A stretch of 64,000 nucleotides of DNA from Hemibagrus wyckioides. Lineage: Eukaryota > Chordata > Actinopteri > Siluriformes > Bagridae. Each line of letters starts with the position of its first letter. The stretch's first letter is position 1. The notes beneath the pieces were generated by a model. That model did no database searches. It saw nothing but the letters and a program-made list of their open reading frames with translations, and was not told where the DNA came from. Where the stretch lies: assembly GCF_019097595.1 (NCBI RefSeq), contig NC_080710.1, positions 15,407,280-15,471,279 on the forward strand, read 5' to 3'. Both the position numbers and the translations under genes were made by a program. This document shows, piece after piece, positions 29,302 through 43,500 of this stretch.

Positions 29302-32204
29302 ATGGCACAAGACTATATCAAAATGCAAGCTCTGTTTCTTCTAGCAACAGCCATGGTTATCTCATGTGAGTCACTTTGTTTACTCTTTTAACCGTGGTGT
29401 CTTAAATAATGTCCTTTTTTGTGATCATTAACTGAATAATTGTGGACTGCTCTAGTGCTTTTGTAAATACCTTCTCATTTGGTCAGTTTATTACAAAGAT
29501 ACATGTTCTAGCAGAGATTTACAGTAGTGGACTTTCTCATATTAATCAGTGTGTGTGTGTGTGTGTCCCAGGTCACAACAGTTTGGGAGCCTCTGAGGTG
29601 TTTGTGGCCAGAGGCTCAGTTGCAGTGTTACCTTGTGTAATGTCTTCTTCAACTAAACACTCTCCTGCTGTCATCTGGAAAAGAACTGTTGATGGGTAAG
29701 AATTCTTGCCTTCATCCATATAATCCACTCTACATTTAATCACATCAATTCTTTACTGAAGACACCTAGGCATCAAAGTGCTAGATCATTTACTTGAACA
29801 AGTCATGTAAATGTAAAAACTCACTTCCTGTCTTGCTTCTTCAGTGAAGAGAGGACGGTGTGGCGCAGGGACAAGAGCGGGCTCGAGTTTCGAGCTGTGG
29901 GACAGGCTCCAAAAGCTTACTGTCCCCATCCAAACTTTGGAAGTTCAGATTTCAGTCTTCATATCCAAGAGACAAGAGAGGAAGATGCAGGAATGTATCG
30001 CTGTGAGGTGGAAGGACAGTACCCCAAGATCATCATGCTCCATGTCATCAGTGGTAATATATCTGCAACACACATAACCTTACATATTAAGATTTTGTAA
30101 GAATGCTCCTTTCTATTGTTCAGTAACTGCAACATAACATAGTCTCTATATAATGACACTAAAGTGTTTTAAACCTAGAAGCATTACATTTCAGTCATGA
30201 TAATATTATATAACAATAAACAAATATTAAGATATTTGTCATAAACTGTTTGGTTACTTCATTTAACACTGATAAATGCCAAAGGGTTTGGAGAAAATGG
30301 GCCCTGAGGAGAGATTTTTCAGGAGGAGGAGCATTACGCAGGCTTTCAGTAAATCAGGCGTTCAATTCACAGTAATAAGGAAGTCTTGTTATTTGTTTCA
30401 TTTCTCTGCAGTGTCCTTTACTCCTGCTGTGGTATATGAGGGTGGTTGGGTGACACTGACCTGCAGTATCACTCCAGATACATCGGACAAGACAACAAAA
30501 TGGGAACTTAATGGCTCACCAATTACCAGCCGTAGCAGCAAGCAGACATACACGATCAATAAAGTGTCTCAGAAGGATGCAGGAACTTGGAGCTGCTTGA
30601 TTGGAAACAAACAAACAGAAGCAAACATATCCACATCGGTGGAAGTCAGAGGTGCAGATTTCTTTTTCACATTTGTTATACACATTTATAGGAATTGTAA
30701 TAATTAGATTGCTCATATAACTACTTAGTATATAACTTTCTCATATCTACACAACAATCCTATTAACTTCACTGCAGTTACTGAATAAACTGAATATTAC
30801 TCAGTATTATTGTTTCAAATAAAATATCTGAATAAACAGCATGAAAATAGTGTTTAAAGTGGTTAATATTTTATAAGTTTATAAAAATTTATAAAATTTA
30901 AAAGTTTATAAAATTTGGTCTGATTTGATCTGATTGTCTCTCTCAGGTATCCTGGTCCCTAAAGATAACTCAGAGGTAGTGTATGCACAGTTGGGATCCT
31001 CTGTCACCCTGCCCTGCATCTTCTCCAGTAAATTGTATTTCAGCAACTCTACTTGGAACAGAGTGTCCAAAACGTCTAATCTGCCAGACAAACTTCCTTC
31101 GTCTTTTAACGTTTCCTCCAATCCCAGTATTTCTCCGTGCTCCTCCATGTGGGTGGATAGATCAGCATACATTGAGAGTGTGCAGGATGGAGATGAAGGC
31201 ACATATAGGTGTTCAGGAGCAGTGAGGGCAGACAACGACCTGTTAGTCAAGGTGGAGAGGAACATTCAGTTGGTCACTGCTCAAGGTAAGCGTATAAATC
31301 AGAATTTTAATCACTACATTCTTTCTTCAGCTTTAGAAAGAATAAAAATGAAGCCAGGTTTAAGAATAAGTATATGACCAAGACTGTGTAAATGTGTCTC
31401 TGCAGTTCTGAGCTCACACAAAAATGGGAAAACAACCCTGACCTGTCGCATTAGCAGCACCAGCCAAGTCACCAATTATGAGTGGATCCATGTGGAATAT
31501 GGTGTGAGTGACACCCAGATATTCACCTCTGTCCAAAATTCTTCATCAAAGATGCTGAGCATACCAAAAGAGAAGCACTTAGGAGAATGGGTGTGCCGTT
31601 TCTATAATAAACAACAGCTTCTGGGAAATGTAACTTATCACCTGCAAATGATGAGTGAGTAGAGCTTCAAACTGTTTACTTCTGTAGAATTTAGTAACAT
31701 GTGCATTCTAATATATTCTAGTAAGGAGCATACAAATATACTGAGATAAAAATGCATAAATAATATAGGTTTTATGTATCAGTGGAGTGACTGAAACTGT
31801 GTTGTGCATCTGTAGGTGGTTTGGAGGGAAAGCAACAATCTACAAGTGTCAACAAAGTAGCCTTGATTATAGGACTGTGCTTTATGGTCTTGTTGTTGGT
31901 CCTTATTTTGCTTCAGCTGTACAAAAATCATCGCAGGGTAAGTTCAGTTTGATTGTCCCCAGTAGGACATATGTATTTGACATACAATATGCTTCACAAA
32001 AATGTTTACAGTAGAAGTATTTGTAAAATAGTTCTTAAATCTTTCATTCTGTGTGTGCAGAGGAAAATGATCTTACAGTATCCAGCTATGGAGACGATCG
32101 TCCATCTCGCCGCTAATGAGCGAGAATTTAGAGAACGGGTCAACGCAAGAGAGAAAGTCCAGAATGGTGCATGTGGTAAAAATTTGAAATCAGAGCTTGT
32201 GTAA
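29302..32204 (+). CDS. lag3: LAG3-like receptor with four Ig domains, 496 aa
   Basis: Exons: 29302-29365, 29572-29695, 29845-30053, 30412-30651, 30947-31285, 31406-31654, 31816-31937 and 32061-32204 (1491 nt, all phases agree). The order is signal peptide (KMQALFLLATAMVIS), V-type domain 1 split over two exons and ending DAGMYRCEV, domain 2 (VTLTCSI...DAGTWSCLI), domain 3 (VTLPCIF...DEGTYRCSG), domain 4 (TLTCRIS...GEWVCRFYNKQQLLGNVTYH), one membrane helix (VALIIGLCFMVLLLVLILL) and a tail of about 55 residues. The long C-strand loop of domain 1 and the end of domain 4 resemble LAG3 more than CD4, and no CxC Lck-binding motif is present. LAG3 inhibits T cells by binding MHC II and other ligands. 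The mammalian KIEELE and FSALE tail motifs are absent; YPAM (YxxM) is present. CD4-related is the main alternative. AATAAA lies at 32643-32648. Confidence 0.8.
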
Positions 32205-32303
32205 ATATATCAAGATGTTTTGAGATTTGGTTGTTTGTAAGGACAAAGTCTAGACATGATTTCTACTCAGTGCTTTATATTTTTACTTCTGCTTTGATTT
32301 CCT

Positions 32304-32502
<199 letters not shown>

Positions 32503-32659
32503 GAGCGATGAAAAGAGAGACTGATACTTGCAGAAAATTGTAGCATAATTTTTTAATACAAATATTCTTTGTCATAATACTAAAAATAACTACACATTGT
32601 TTTATTGCTGATCCTAATGTATGACACTGTATAATATACTTCAATAAAGTACATGTATT

Positions 32660-34248
32660 ATTATAATAATATACATATTTACAGATTCTTTTCCATTATT
32701 CCTTTTTACAGCACATGCCACATACATTGTAGTGTCTTTAAAAAAAATCTCCAACAAAGACACCACTGAGAAAATATATATTACTATATAACTATATTTC
32801 TGTTAAGATCAATGAGATATTCAGTGATAGATAACTGTGACTGCAAAGTCTCATATCACTGATGATTTGCTCTGCTTTATTCACACTGCATGACTCCAGA
32901 CTCATGAATGTATACATTTTTACAGATTCACATAAATAGAGTTACATCAAATAACATGTGCCTTCTATAACCAAATGCAAAAAATAAAAAAAATAAATAA
33001 AAAACGAAAAAGTATTCCTTGACATAAAACCAACTGAATAGGAAAAACAGCTTGCGATGACTCTCAACCTGAGCTGATTTGAAGATAATTGCATAAAATT
33101 TGACAGTTATAACACATATGTTTAGAAGACTGGCCAAGCACTCTAACAGAGTTAGAACAAAACTGGGTGGAGGAAAATGAGTGGGTGGGGCACAAGAAGT
33201 AGGAGACAGTTAACGCAAATGGTGGGCATGTTATAAGAAAATATTCACATCACAGTCAAAACAAGAAACTGGCTATTTCTTTTTCCATCAAAATTTTGCT
33301 AGCAGTTCTTACATCATGTTCTTAAGAATCCAGCTTGAGTGCAGAGGTGCTTGGGTAAGACTACATGCAACTGTACACCCTTTGCTGCTAAATTACACTA
33401 TAGGCACAATATTACTGCACATTACATGCATCTTTGTCAGGAAAGCATTCATCTCATGTCTGAGTGCTTTGTTAACTGGATACCAACATAAAATCGTAGT
33501 TACATAGTAGCTGCTATATACTGATATTACTGAAAATCCATTTGCCAAATGTATGAATGTTGTCAAAAGCTATAGTATTAGATATGGCAATTAAAGAGAA
33601 ATCATTTGAATTATATTGGTTCAACTTAGTGAACCTTGTTTGATTAAATGATTTTAGTGTTCATTTAGTAAGGCTGGACATAGGGTACAGCACAGCCTAT
33701 AAAAGGAAGCCGTGTAGTCTAATCTGAGCAGTTAAAAGGGTAAAATTTTGAGAAGAGATTATTGCCTGGAAATTCATTTATTTATTTTTGCCTCCACCGC
33801 TCCACCACTAATAATGCACACTCTGCGGCTTTTTGGTTACTTACGATAAAGAATTAACATCTGTCAAACCTGACAAAATATTTAGTTACTAGACAGTAAA
33901 TAGAAAACATTGTACTTACAGTTCTGTTAGGAAGTTTGTGAACTCCAGACTTTTAAATTAACCCATACAATAAATCAATAAATAAATGTAGAAGCTATAA
34001 GGGATTTGCACAATCTTCATCTAACTTTAAGACTTTATGTGCAGAAATACAGAAGATTGTAAAAGATTCACAATTTTTAATGGACACTGTAACTGTAACT
34101 ATACACATAAGAAACTACTATATACAATGGCTACTGCAGTGGGCTTTACTACATTCTGCCCCGAGGTAGCTATATCTTACTACACACTGTGCTGCAGGTA
34201 ACCCATTCTAGCTGTTTCTCTCATTGCAAGAAGAAAATGTTTGTGGCA
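32660..34248. other. Intergenic between convergent lag3 and plekhg6
   Basis: No exon was seen. The sequence is AT-rich and unremarkable, and probably includes the 3' UTR of plekhg6 (minus strand). Confidence 0.6.
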
Positions 34249-37200
34249 TTAAACCTCACTGTAATCTGCTTCGCTATGCCTTGGTGTTTTCCGGAGCTCT
34301 GTCATAGTTAGGGTCTGTTCAAACCAGTCTGATTTTTCATCATCAAGATCAGTGAACTCCAGCACATCCTCATCATCGAAGCACCAGCCTGGCCAGTCCA
34401 CAGTTACACCCAGTGGCGTGACAGGTCTAATGGGAAATGATGGGAATGTCATTGAGATTTTTTCAAAATTTAAAAACACATTTAATAACTGGCTATAGAG
34501 TATTGGGTTTTCATTCAGTGCTTATGTTGATAGCGTAGTGTACAGTAAAGCACAAATACTTTTGATCATATATTGAAAGTAGTGCATGGCTCTTTGACTG
34601 AATATGAAGTGATTTTTCTTTTTGCTATTATTATTGCTTGGTACCTTTAACAACAACCAAAGAATGGACATTTAATCGAGAACAAAAAGGTGGTCTCAAA
34701 TCATTACTACAGAAAATGCTGGATAAATGAAGAGTAGAGTAGTTTCAGCTGACTCAGATTGAAGTTTATACTGTGTAGGCAGAAGCACGCAGTAAGATCA
34801 AGACACAGACATAAAACACAGAATGAAACTACTGTCTTTTTTCATTCTAAAATCTTACGTTTTACAGTCATTTCTTTCTTGTGGAACAAACAACATCCAA
34901 AAAACAGAGAATTTCATATTTTAGTAATAATTCCATTGGGTGAATTTGAATTTGATTGGAAAACTAGACAAATCTACATAGACATACATAACCACCTAGA
35001 AAAAAAAATATGCACAGCCAAAGAGAAAAAATCGATCTGAAATCAAGGTCAGTATTACACTGAATCGATCTGAAATCAAATAAAATCGATCTGAAATCAA
35101 GGTCAGTACTTACACTGACCTACAATTGATGTCTAATTCGTTTCTGTCATTTAGATACAGACAACAAAACATTTAAAAAGTACCTGTTTTTCCTCTCATT
35201 GCCACTGCTGTTCACTCTGGTTTCCGTCCCTGTATGAGGGTCAAACCATCTTGCTCTGAATGTCCCTTGCTCCTCTGCTTCTGCTTCTTTCTCTGTTTCT
35301 CTTGGTGAGGGTGATGGAGTGGTGCGATCATTGTGGGAACTCTGAAGAGAAGACTTTTCTAAATGCTTCCCCTCTCTTTTTGCTATTCCACGCTCCTTCT
35401 CTCGCTCATTAGCCCTATTCAGCAGGCCCTGCAGAGGGGAGGACTGTAGCTCATGTAAGGAATCATTCCTCTGCGCTTTCATTTTGGGTATTTTTTGAGA
35501 GTTCTGATTATGTGTCTCTGTTGGCAGTTCAGACTCAGACTCTGATGACCTCTCATAAGGAACATTCCAGAACACACCTCGGTTCTGCTTTACAGAGGCC
35601 ATCTTAAGCACAAGGTGGTCCTGGGTTTTGATAGATGTATTAGATGGTCTCCGAACATTATGGATCTCTTCAGAATCTGAGACCGAGTTGGATGATCCCG
35701 CATCAGCTGACATTCTCCTGGGGCCCTGGAGGGGAACAGACGGCTGAGAATACATGGGACGTTTCCTTCGTAACCTTGGTGAATTTAATATTCTTGTGAA
35801 TGTCCATGAATCTGAGAGTGACTCGTTTTCATCACCTGATTGGTGGGACCAAGAATCCTGTCGCAGATCTGGTTTCTGTGACTGCTGCTGTGGGACACTG
35901 ATTGAAGACTCAAATTTACTCGGTAATAAAAATTGTCCACTGGATGACAACTGGTTTTCCCTTAATCCACCGACTAACAAATGATGTGGACCGGTGGACT
36001 TATTGCTTTCGTTGTGGAATAAGTCTTCTTGTGGAAAGGCAGTGGAATTTTTATGCGATTGCACTTTATGATTCCATGTTACCCGTCTTTCAATTGTAGG
36101 ATTACTCAAAATATCACTGCTTTCACAATACCCGTTTTTACCTCTCTCTCTCCTTTCAGTTTCTTGTGTCATGTTGTGTTTATATTTTTTGTCTCCGTTT
36201 TTCATTTGTTTGCTTAGAAAATGTGAATGTACATGCTGGTTATGCAAATTCTCCTCTTCTTGCTCTAACTGTACAGTAGTAAACCTACGAGAACCAAAAT
36301 GACTTTTGTACTCTAACTGTTCCTCTGTATCACTGATGTTCACCATACTGGCATGAAACAATTGATCTGACTCCTCTAGAATCTGATCACTGGGCTCCTC
36401 GGGTTTTCTTGTCTCCATTTTTCGTAAAGACTTCAAGGCTTCCTGTAAATCAAAAACAGTCAAATGAATTAAAGATCAAAATTAGATAGCTGGAATCTTA
36501 TTAGGTGATTAGGTTGACTCAAACTATGATTCATTTTAGCAGCACAGGACTGCGTGAAAAGATGGAATTATTTAAGTTATTTTAAAAGCATGCAGCAAAC
36601 TTCCCAAGAATCGAGGCTTGTGTGTTCTAGTTCAATGCCATACCTGGGCTTGGTGGATTGTAGTGGTCCATGCTGTACAGCTTTCTGGACTGGGAGTAGA
36701 AACACTGTACACACTGACAGGGCAACCGAGATCACTCACCTCCAGCAAGACAAAAGAGTCTGAGAGACAGAGACAGAGACAGAGACAGAGAGAGGTATTG
36801 TACATGCAAATGAAACAGGGACATGGACAAATAGTCAAAAATCTGATAAAACAGACATCTAAATCATAGCTAATGAATATTGCTACTACTACAACTACAG
36901 TGAACTTGATTTAATAAAGTTGACATAAAGAAAGTTTTACTAATGTCACAAGGTGCAGTTTTTGTGCTAACACTACAAATTCTGACAAAATATGGCAATT
37001 ACATTTTCAAGTTTTCACTACTCAGTGAGTCTGATTTGTATAGATTACAGTGAATGTGATCGGTTAGATAATCAAACATTTTCCCCATGAATAGATGATT
37101 TCACTTGATAATTTAACCTGCAAAAATATGTAAATTACTGGCAAACCCTTCTGCACCACTTTCAGACAAACCTATCTGGGTTTTGTGAAATGCTCAGAGA

Positions 37201-37449
37201 CAGCACATTCGAAACACATGGCAATGAATGAAAAACTTCTGTTGATGCTGGTACAATAATCAGTTGAACCCATATATGGAACCTAGTTCAAAGCACAATA
37301 ATATATATCTATATACGTGTATATATATATGCCTGTGCCTATCTCAGGCGTCATCGGGCATCAAGGCAGGATACACCCTGGACAGACTGCCAACCCACCG
37401 CAGGGCACACATATTCTTATTCACTCACGCAATCACACACTACGGGCTA

Positions 37450-37527
<78 letters not shown>

Positions 37528-40500
37528 ATATTGCCAAAAGTATTCGCTCACCCATCCAAATAATCAGAATCAGGTGTTCCAATCACTTCCATGGCCACAG
37601 GTGTATAAAATCAAGCACCTAGGCATGCAGACTGTTTTTACAAACATTTGTGAAAGAATGGGTCGCTCTCAGGAGCTCAGTGAATTCCAGCGTGGAACTG
37701 TGATAGGATGCCACCTGTGCAACAAATCCAGTCGTGAAATTTCCTCGCTCCTAAATATTCCACAGTCAACTGTCAGCTGTATTATAAGAATGTGGAAGTG
37801 TTTGGGAACGACAGCAACTCAGCCACGAAGTGGTAGGCCACGTAAACTGACGGAGCGGGGTCAGCGGATGCTGAGGCGCATAGTGCGAAGAGGTCGCCAA
37901 CTTTCTGCAGAGTCAATCGCTACAGACCTCCAAACTTCATGTGGCCTTCAGATTAGCTCAAGAACAGTGCGCAGAGAGCTTCATGGAATGGGTTTCCATG
38001 GCCGAGCAGCTGCATCCAAGCCATACATCACCAAGTGCAATGCAAAGCGTCGGATGCAGTGGTGTAAAGCACGCCGCCACTGGACTCTAGAGCAGTGGAG
38101 ACGCGTTCTCTGGAGTGACGAATCTCGCTTCTCCATCTGGCAATCTGATGGACGAGTCTGGGTTTGGCGGTTGCCAGGACAATGGTACTTGTCTGACTGC
38201 ATTGTGCCAAGTGTAAAGTTTGGTGGAGGGGGATTATGGTGTGGGGTAGTTTTTCAGGAGCTGGGCTTGGCCCCTTAGTTCCAGTGAAAGGAACTCTGAA
38301 TGCTTCAGCATACCAAGACATTTTGGACAATTCCATGCTCCCAACTTTGTGGGAACAGTTTGGAGCTGGCCCCTTCCTCTTCCAACATGACTGTGCACCA
38401 GTGCACAAAGCAAGGTCCATAAAGACATGGATGACAGAGTCTGGTGTGGATGAACTTGACTGGCCTGCACAGAGTCCTGACCTCAACCCGATAGAACACC
38501 TTTGGGATGAATTAGAGCGGAGACTGAGAGCCAGGCCTTCTCGTCCAACATCGGTGTGTGACCTCACAAATGCGCTTCTGGAAGAATGGTCAAAAATTCC
38601 CATAAACACACTCCTAAACCTTGTGGACAGCCTTCCCAGAAGAGTTGAAGCTGTTATAGCTGCAAAGGGTGGACCGACGTCATATTGAACCCTATGGATT
38701 AGGAATGGGATGTCACTTAAGTTCATATGCGAGTCAAGGCAGGTGAGCGAATACTTTTGGCAATATAGTGTATATATATATATATATATATTATTAAGCT
38801 TACACAAGCTTATACTCTCACCAGCCTCTTTAATTAAAAGAAATACAGGTCAAATCTTCAGGTAATGTTCACATAAAACAACAGAATGGGGGGAAAATGT
38901 GATCTCAGTGGTTCTTGGCTGATCTGTGATTTTTCACACAAAGAATTCACTACAGTTGGTTTGAATGGTGGTGAAAAATAAATATCAGTGAATATCAGCA
39001 GTTGTGCAGTTGTAAATGCCCTGTGGATGATAGAGGTAGTGATGCCAGACTGGGTCGAATTGACAAGAAGATTATAGTAAGATTATGGTACCCTAAATAG
39101 AACACATAACATGTTGAATTATCTTGAAGTAGATGATCTACAAACAGCAGATGATCACACCGGGTTCCGAGAACAAGATTCAAGACTTTTTCCTGATTCT
39201 GATGTTTAATGTGAATACCAACCGAATCTCTTGACCTGTATCTGCAGGATTTTTGTTTTTACATTGCACTGCTGCCACATCACTGGCTGATTGGATAATT
39301 GCACAAATGTACAGGGGTGTAGCTATTTCTATTAAATTGGGTAACGCGTGAAAAATTGCATAAAGCACTAACTGTACAGTTACATATAGTAGCCATTGGT
39401 ACTACATAAAAACCAACTCAAATTTCTCTGAGGTTATGGCTATGAACAAAATGTCATATGGCAGATGTAACAGATATTACACTGTTTTAAAGAAAGCACT
39501 AATAGTGACAGCATTGTTAGTTGTATTTAAACTCAATGCGAGTGTGCACTGACTCATGATACAGTGTGCATGGCAGATCACTGCTTTCACTTTGATTCAA
39601 GTTAAACACAAGAAGAGTTTCCAATCATAAGATCCTAAGATATGCAGAAATAAAAGCTATGCCCATTTTTTTCTGATGTGTAAGATTTGCATTTCTAAAT
39701 GCTGGAATTTACCTAAAGCTGGAATAAATTTCCTGCTCATTAATGTGAGCCTACACACATGGAAATTGTGAGAAAAATCTGAAGACACTTGATCATTGTA
39801 ATACATGGCAGAAATTCTCTAAAGTAGGTTTCAATAATTATTACACGCATGGTTATATTGTTTGTGTAATAAAAAGTGCTAAGAGGATTTTCATTAAATC
39901 CTGTTCTTTAACTCAATACAAAGTAAAAGACCCTGCCAATGTGCCAAGGTAATTTATTTTACATTTAATTGGTTTGTTTTAATATTACCAAAATATTTTG
40001 ATTGAAAACAAACAAAAGTTTTGTTTTTCATTTATAAAATTGGTTTTATGCATTCAGGCATTTCTATGCAGATTACACTGGATGTGGCATCAACTGATTC
40101 ATATAACTTCACTTGGCTTTGGTGTTCTCTGTTTTGTGAACGCACCATATACTGGCCTACTTCTCTACCATGACACGGTCTTAAGACATGAACAGATCTT
40201 GACGTTAGAATATGGGGGACAAACTGACATGTTAACTCTTTTTAGCTTTCAATTAGTGATAATTAAAACTCTACATTAGAACACGGGACACATTTTAAGA
40301 GACCTATGAACATTTCTGAACAAAGTTTCATTCATAGTGAATAACGACATGTAAATGCCTGATTTGTGCTTTATTGAACGAATAATACGACCGTAATTAT
40401 CATCTAATAGGTGCTCCTTAAGATAACGTGTTACCTAATCTATTTTTTAATCTAATTTATGTCTGACTTTGATATTTCAGCTTCAGTTACAGATTAGGGT

Positions 40501-43500
40501 TAAAAATTAGAATTGAGGTTATTAAAGGAGACATTCGAAAGCTTGAGTTGTGATAACACCAGTACTTGTTAACTGGTTTAATCTGTAGCTTGAAAATAAG
40601 GTGGTGGTTTCAGCAGAAAAGAATATAAGAGGTTATAAAACTCACAGCCATCCTTGAGTTCTGCACAGTGTATTCTCTCCAGAGACAGTGGGGGGCGCAC
40701 AACCTTCTGCTTCTCTGATTTCTTCTGGGTTTTCGTCAGCAGTAGCACATCAGTAAACAACAGCACCACCACCTCCAGCTACAAGGTGTCATAACACAAG
40801 AATAAATGCTACTACTTTGTATGTGTGTAAACCTCAGATTCCATGCTATTTCTATTCTTGCATCTAAAACAATGTAATACAATATGATATGTTTTCTATT
40901 GTTAAGGCAATAAGTCAATACTGTATGTTGCCAGCCAGTGTATCTGCTATGATAGGAAAGAATACAGGTTACAAATATGAATAATCTTTTACACACTAGA
41001 AATTATAATCAATATAATTACATATTATAATCATAACAGGATATATTATAATCCTAACTATAAATTGTTGATTGCAATGATTGTTGCCTTAATTGTTCTC
41101 ACTTGTTAGCTTTAAGCACTGCTACTCCTTTGTGTCAAATTTCATTAGGTTTCTCACCTTACTGTCCTTTCTTCCTCTAACCTTCAGGGTCTCTCCCATT
41201 ATAAGTTTGCGTATCACTTTGGGTCCCGTGCCCTGTATAGGCGTAGTTAAATCGAAGCGGCAGAACTCCCGCATGTGCTGAGACAAGTAAACACTCAGTC
41301 AGTGAACCTTTCCAGCAAATAATAATGATGGTCACTAATTATCCCCTTACCTTTTCAATTTCTTCACTCATCCCGTGTAATTCATATCCCTCTATCTTTT
41401 GGGACAGATCAAGGAGTGCCAGCTCATCATCCTTAAGGAGCAAGTAGTCATTGATGCTGTCCAGAAACTGACCGACACTGTTTATCTAAAGGAGATATAC
41501 ATGCATATACACACTGCTATTCAAAATTTATCTTTTTAACAATTTTTATACCATGAAATCTGATTGGTCAGAAGGTGACATCTGTATTATAAATTAATAA
41601 GTTATGCACAGGGACATGACTGGTGGACACACTTTATTTTATCTAAACATAATTTTGTTGATCATACATAGATTATTTTCCTATAACAGCAGCAGATATA
41701 AAACTATAGATTATAAGATTGTAAGTTATAGAAGCTGTTCTATAACTTACTTTATACAGTTCAAGAAACTATATCATTATAAATAGAATATCTAAATAAG
41801 GAGCAGATCATTCAATTCATAAATATTTTTGACTTTTTATATTATTGCAGAAAACATCTAGACCTAGTATTAGATCACTCTATTTAGGCAGTCTTTAGGC
41901 AGGCTCATATATTTCATTATTTAGTGACTACTGTGTATGTTACGTCCAAAATGTCCTGTTATTTACAGTTGTATAAGACTGTTGTAGTTCTCCATTCAGA
42001 TATCTCACCATGCGGTTAAGTGCTTGCTGTGTATATGGGTCCTGTGTAGCCTTCAGGATAGCCTTTAAAAGCAGGGGGTATTTTGTGATCCTCTGGTGGG
42101 GCTTTGCCTGCATGTCACCCAGCCGCATTCGCCCACATTGGGGATGAGTCTCCACCCACTGCATGAGGAAACAACAAAGAATAAGAAAATAACATGCATA
42201 TTTTCTTTTACAGTGTTTGAAAAGAAGTGAGTCGTTTTAATAAACTATACATTAAAGTGTCTCTTTATTGTATTTACAGAATGTCATATTGTAGGATGAA
42301 TGGCACAATAACATGTACAAGCAATGACATCAGTACATAAAATTATTCAAAATGTGTAACTATGATAAGTTTTATATAGTTTTATTATTTTATATATCAT
42401 TTTAGTCAGGTTTCTGTGGCAGTAATATGGAACACTTAAAGCATAATATGACTGTCGTACAATTAGAAAAGTGCTAAATTGTGGGTTTGTTTCCAGCTGT
42501 CTGCGTGTGAACTCCAGATTTCTCTCCTCCTCCCAACAATAATCCAAATACGCAGAGAAACGATCTGCAAACTATGAGAACAATGAAGGGTTAGCATGCA
42601 GAGCAGGGTAGAGAAATTATTTAGTAATTACTGGTGCAGAGGAATGTGCAATGCATGTTAAATACCTGCAAACATCCTGGCTCAAGCTTTAAAGGGTCAA
42701 AAGGTTGGCCAGTCAATCTGACATTCTGCAACATAGGGTACATCACTTCCCACCAGAAGTGCCTATGGGCATCAAGGATGGAGGGTATGTTAGAAAAGAG
42801 CTGGGCAGAGGTAACCTGCAAGACAGGAAGAGAGATATAATTAAGTGAGGGCTATGAGCTTAAACTGGGCTGCTTCTAAACACCTACACAAAACCACACT
42901 CAGATTAATGCAGTTTTTCCTGCTTGTCAGCAGAAACATTTACTACTTATGTTTCCATAGTGCAACTCTCGTACATATTCAAACAGGAACTGAATGTTCC
43001 ATTAAAAATGAACAAAAGAAAATGTATTACAAATAAATGTTGTGAAAATCAACACAAAGATGACCCAATTAAACCAAAAGTTGGTATGAGCTTTTTCAGT
43101 CTATTGATAATAAGTTTATTATGCGCAGATAAAAAGACACAAGTGCAAACCTCATGGAGGAATCCGTGTCGATGAACATGCTCCAGTGCAGCAAGAACAA
43201 GCTGTAAAATGTGAGCATGTCTGATTAAACTGTGTTTATACTTAAACTCCAGTAGAAATGCAGAATAATACAAACAATGCAATTAATTTAATCACCAAAT
43301 TCAATTATAGAAGCAAGATCTGAGAATTTTACTGAAGAATATTTCAATATAGAAAATAATATGTGAAATAAAACAATGCACATTAAACTAAGAAATTATT
43401 CTGACTTCAGTCAAATCTCATGATAAAAGTTCTTCTTAACTATAGACTCGCTGCAGTCTTACATCAGTGACAATGGTGAGTTTGTTAATGTAGATGAATT

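Noticed and set aside
29302..32204. CD4 as the identity of the four-Ig receptor
   Set aside because: No CxC Lck-binding motif is in the tail, and the domain 1 loop and domain 4 end (GEWVCRFYNKQQLLG) resemble LAG3 more. CD4 relatedness is kept as an alternative.
38028..38807. 259-aa minus-strand open frame opposite the transposase
   Set aside because: It is the antisense shadow of the Tc1-like transposase. The second copy shows the same shadow frames.
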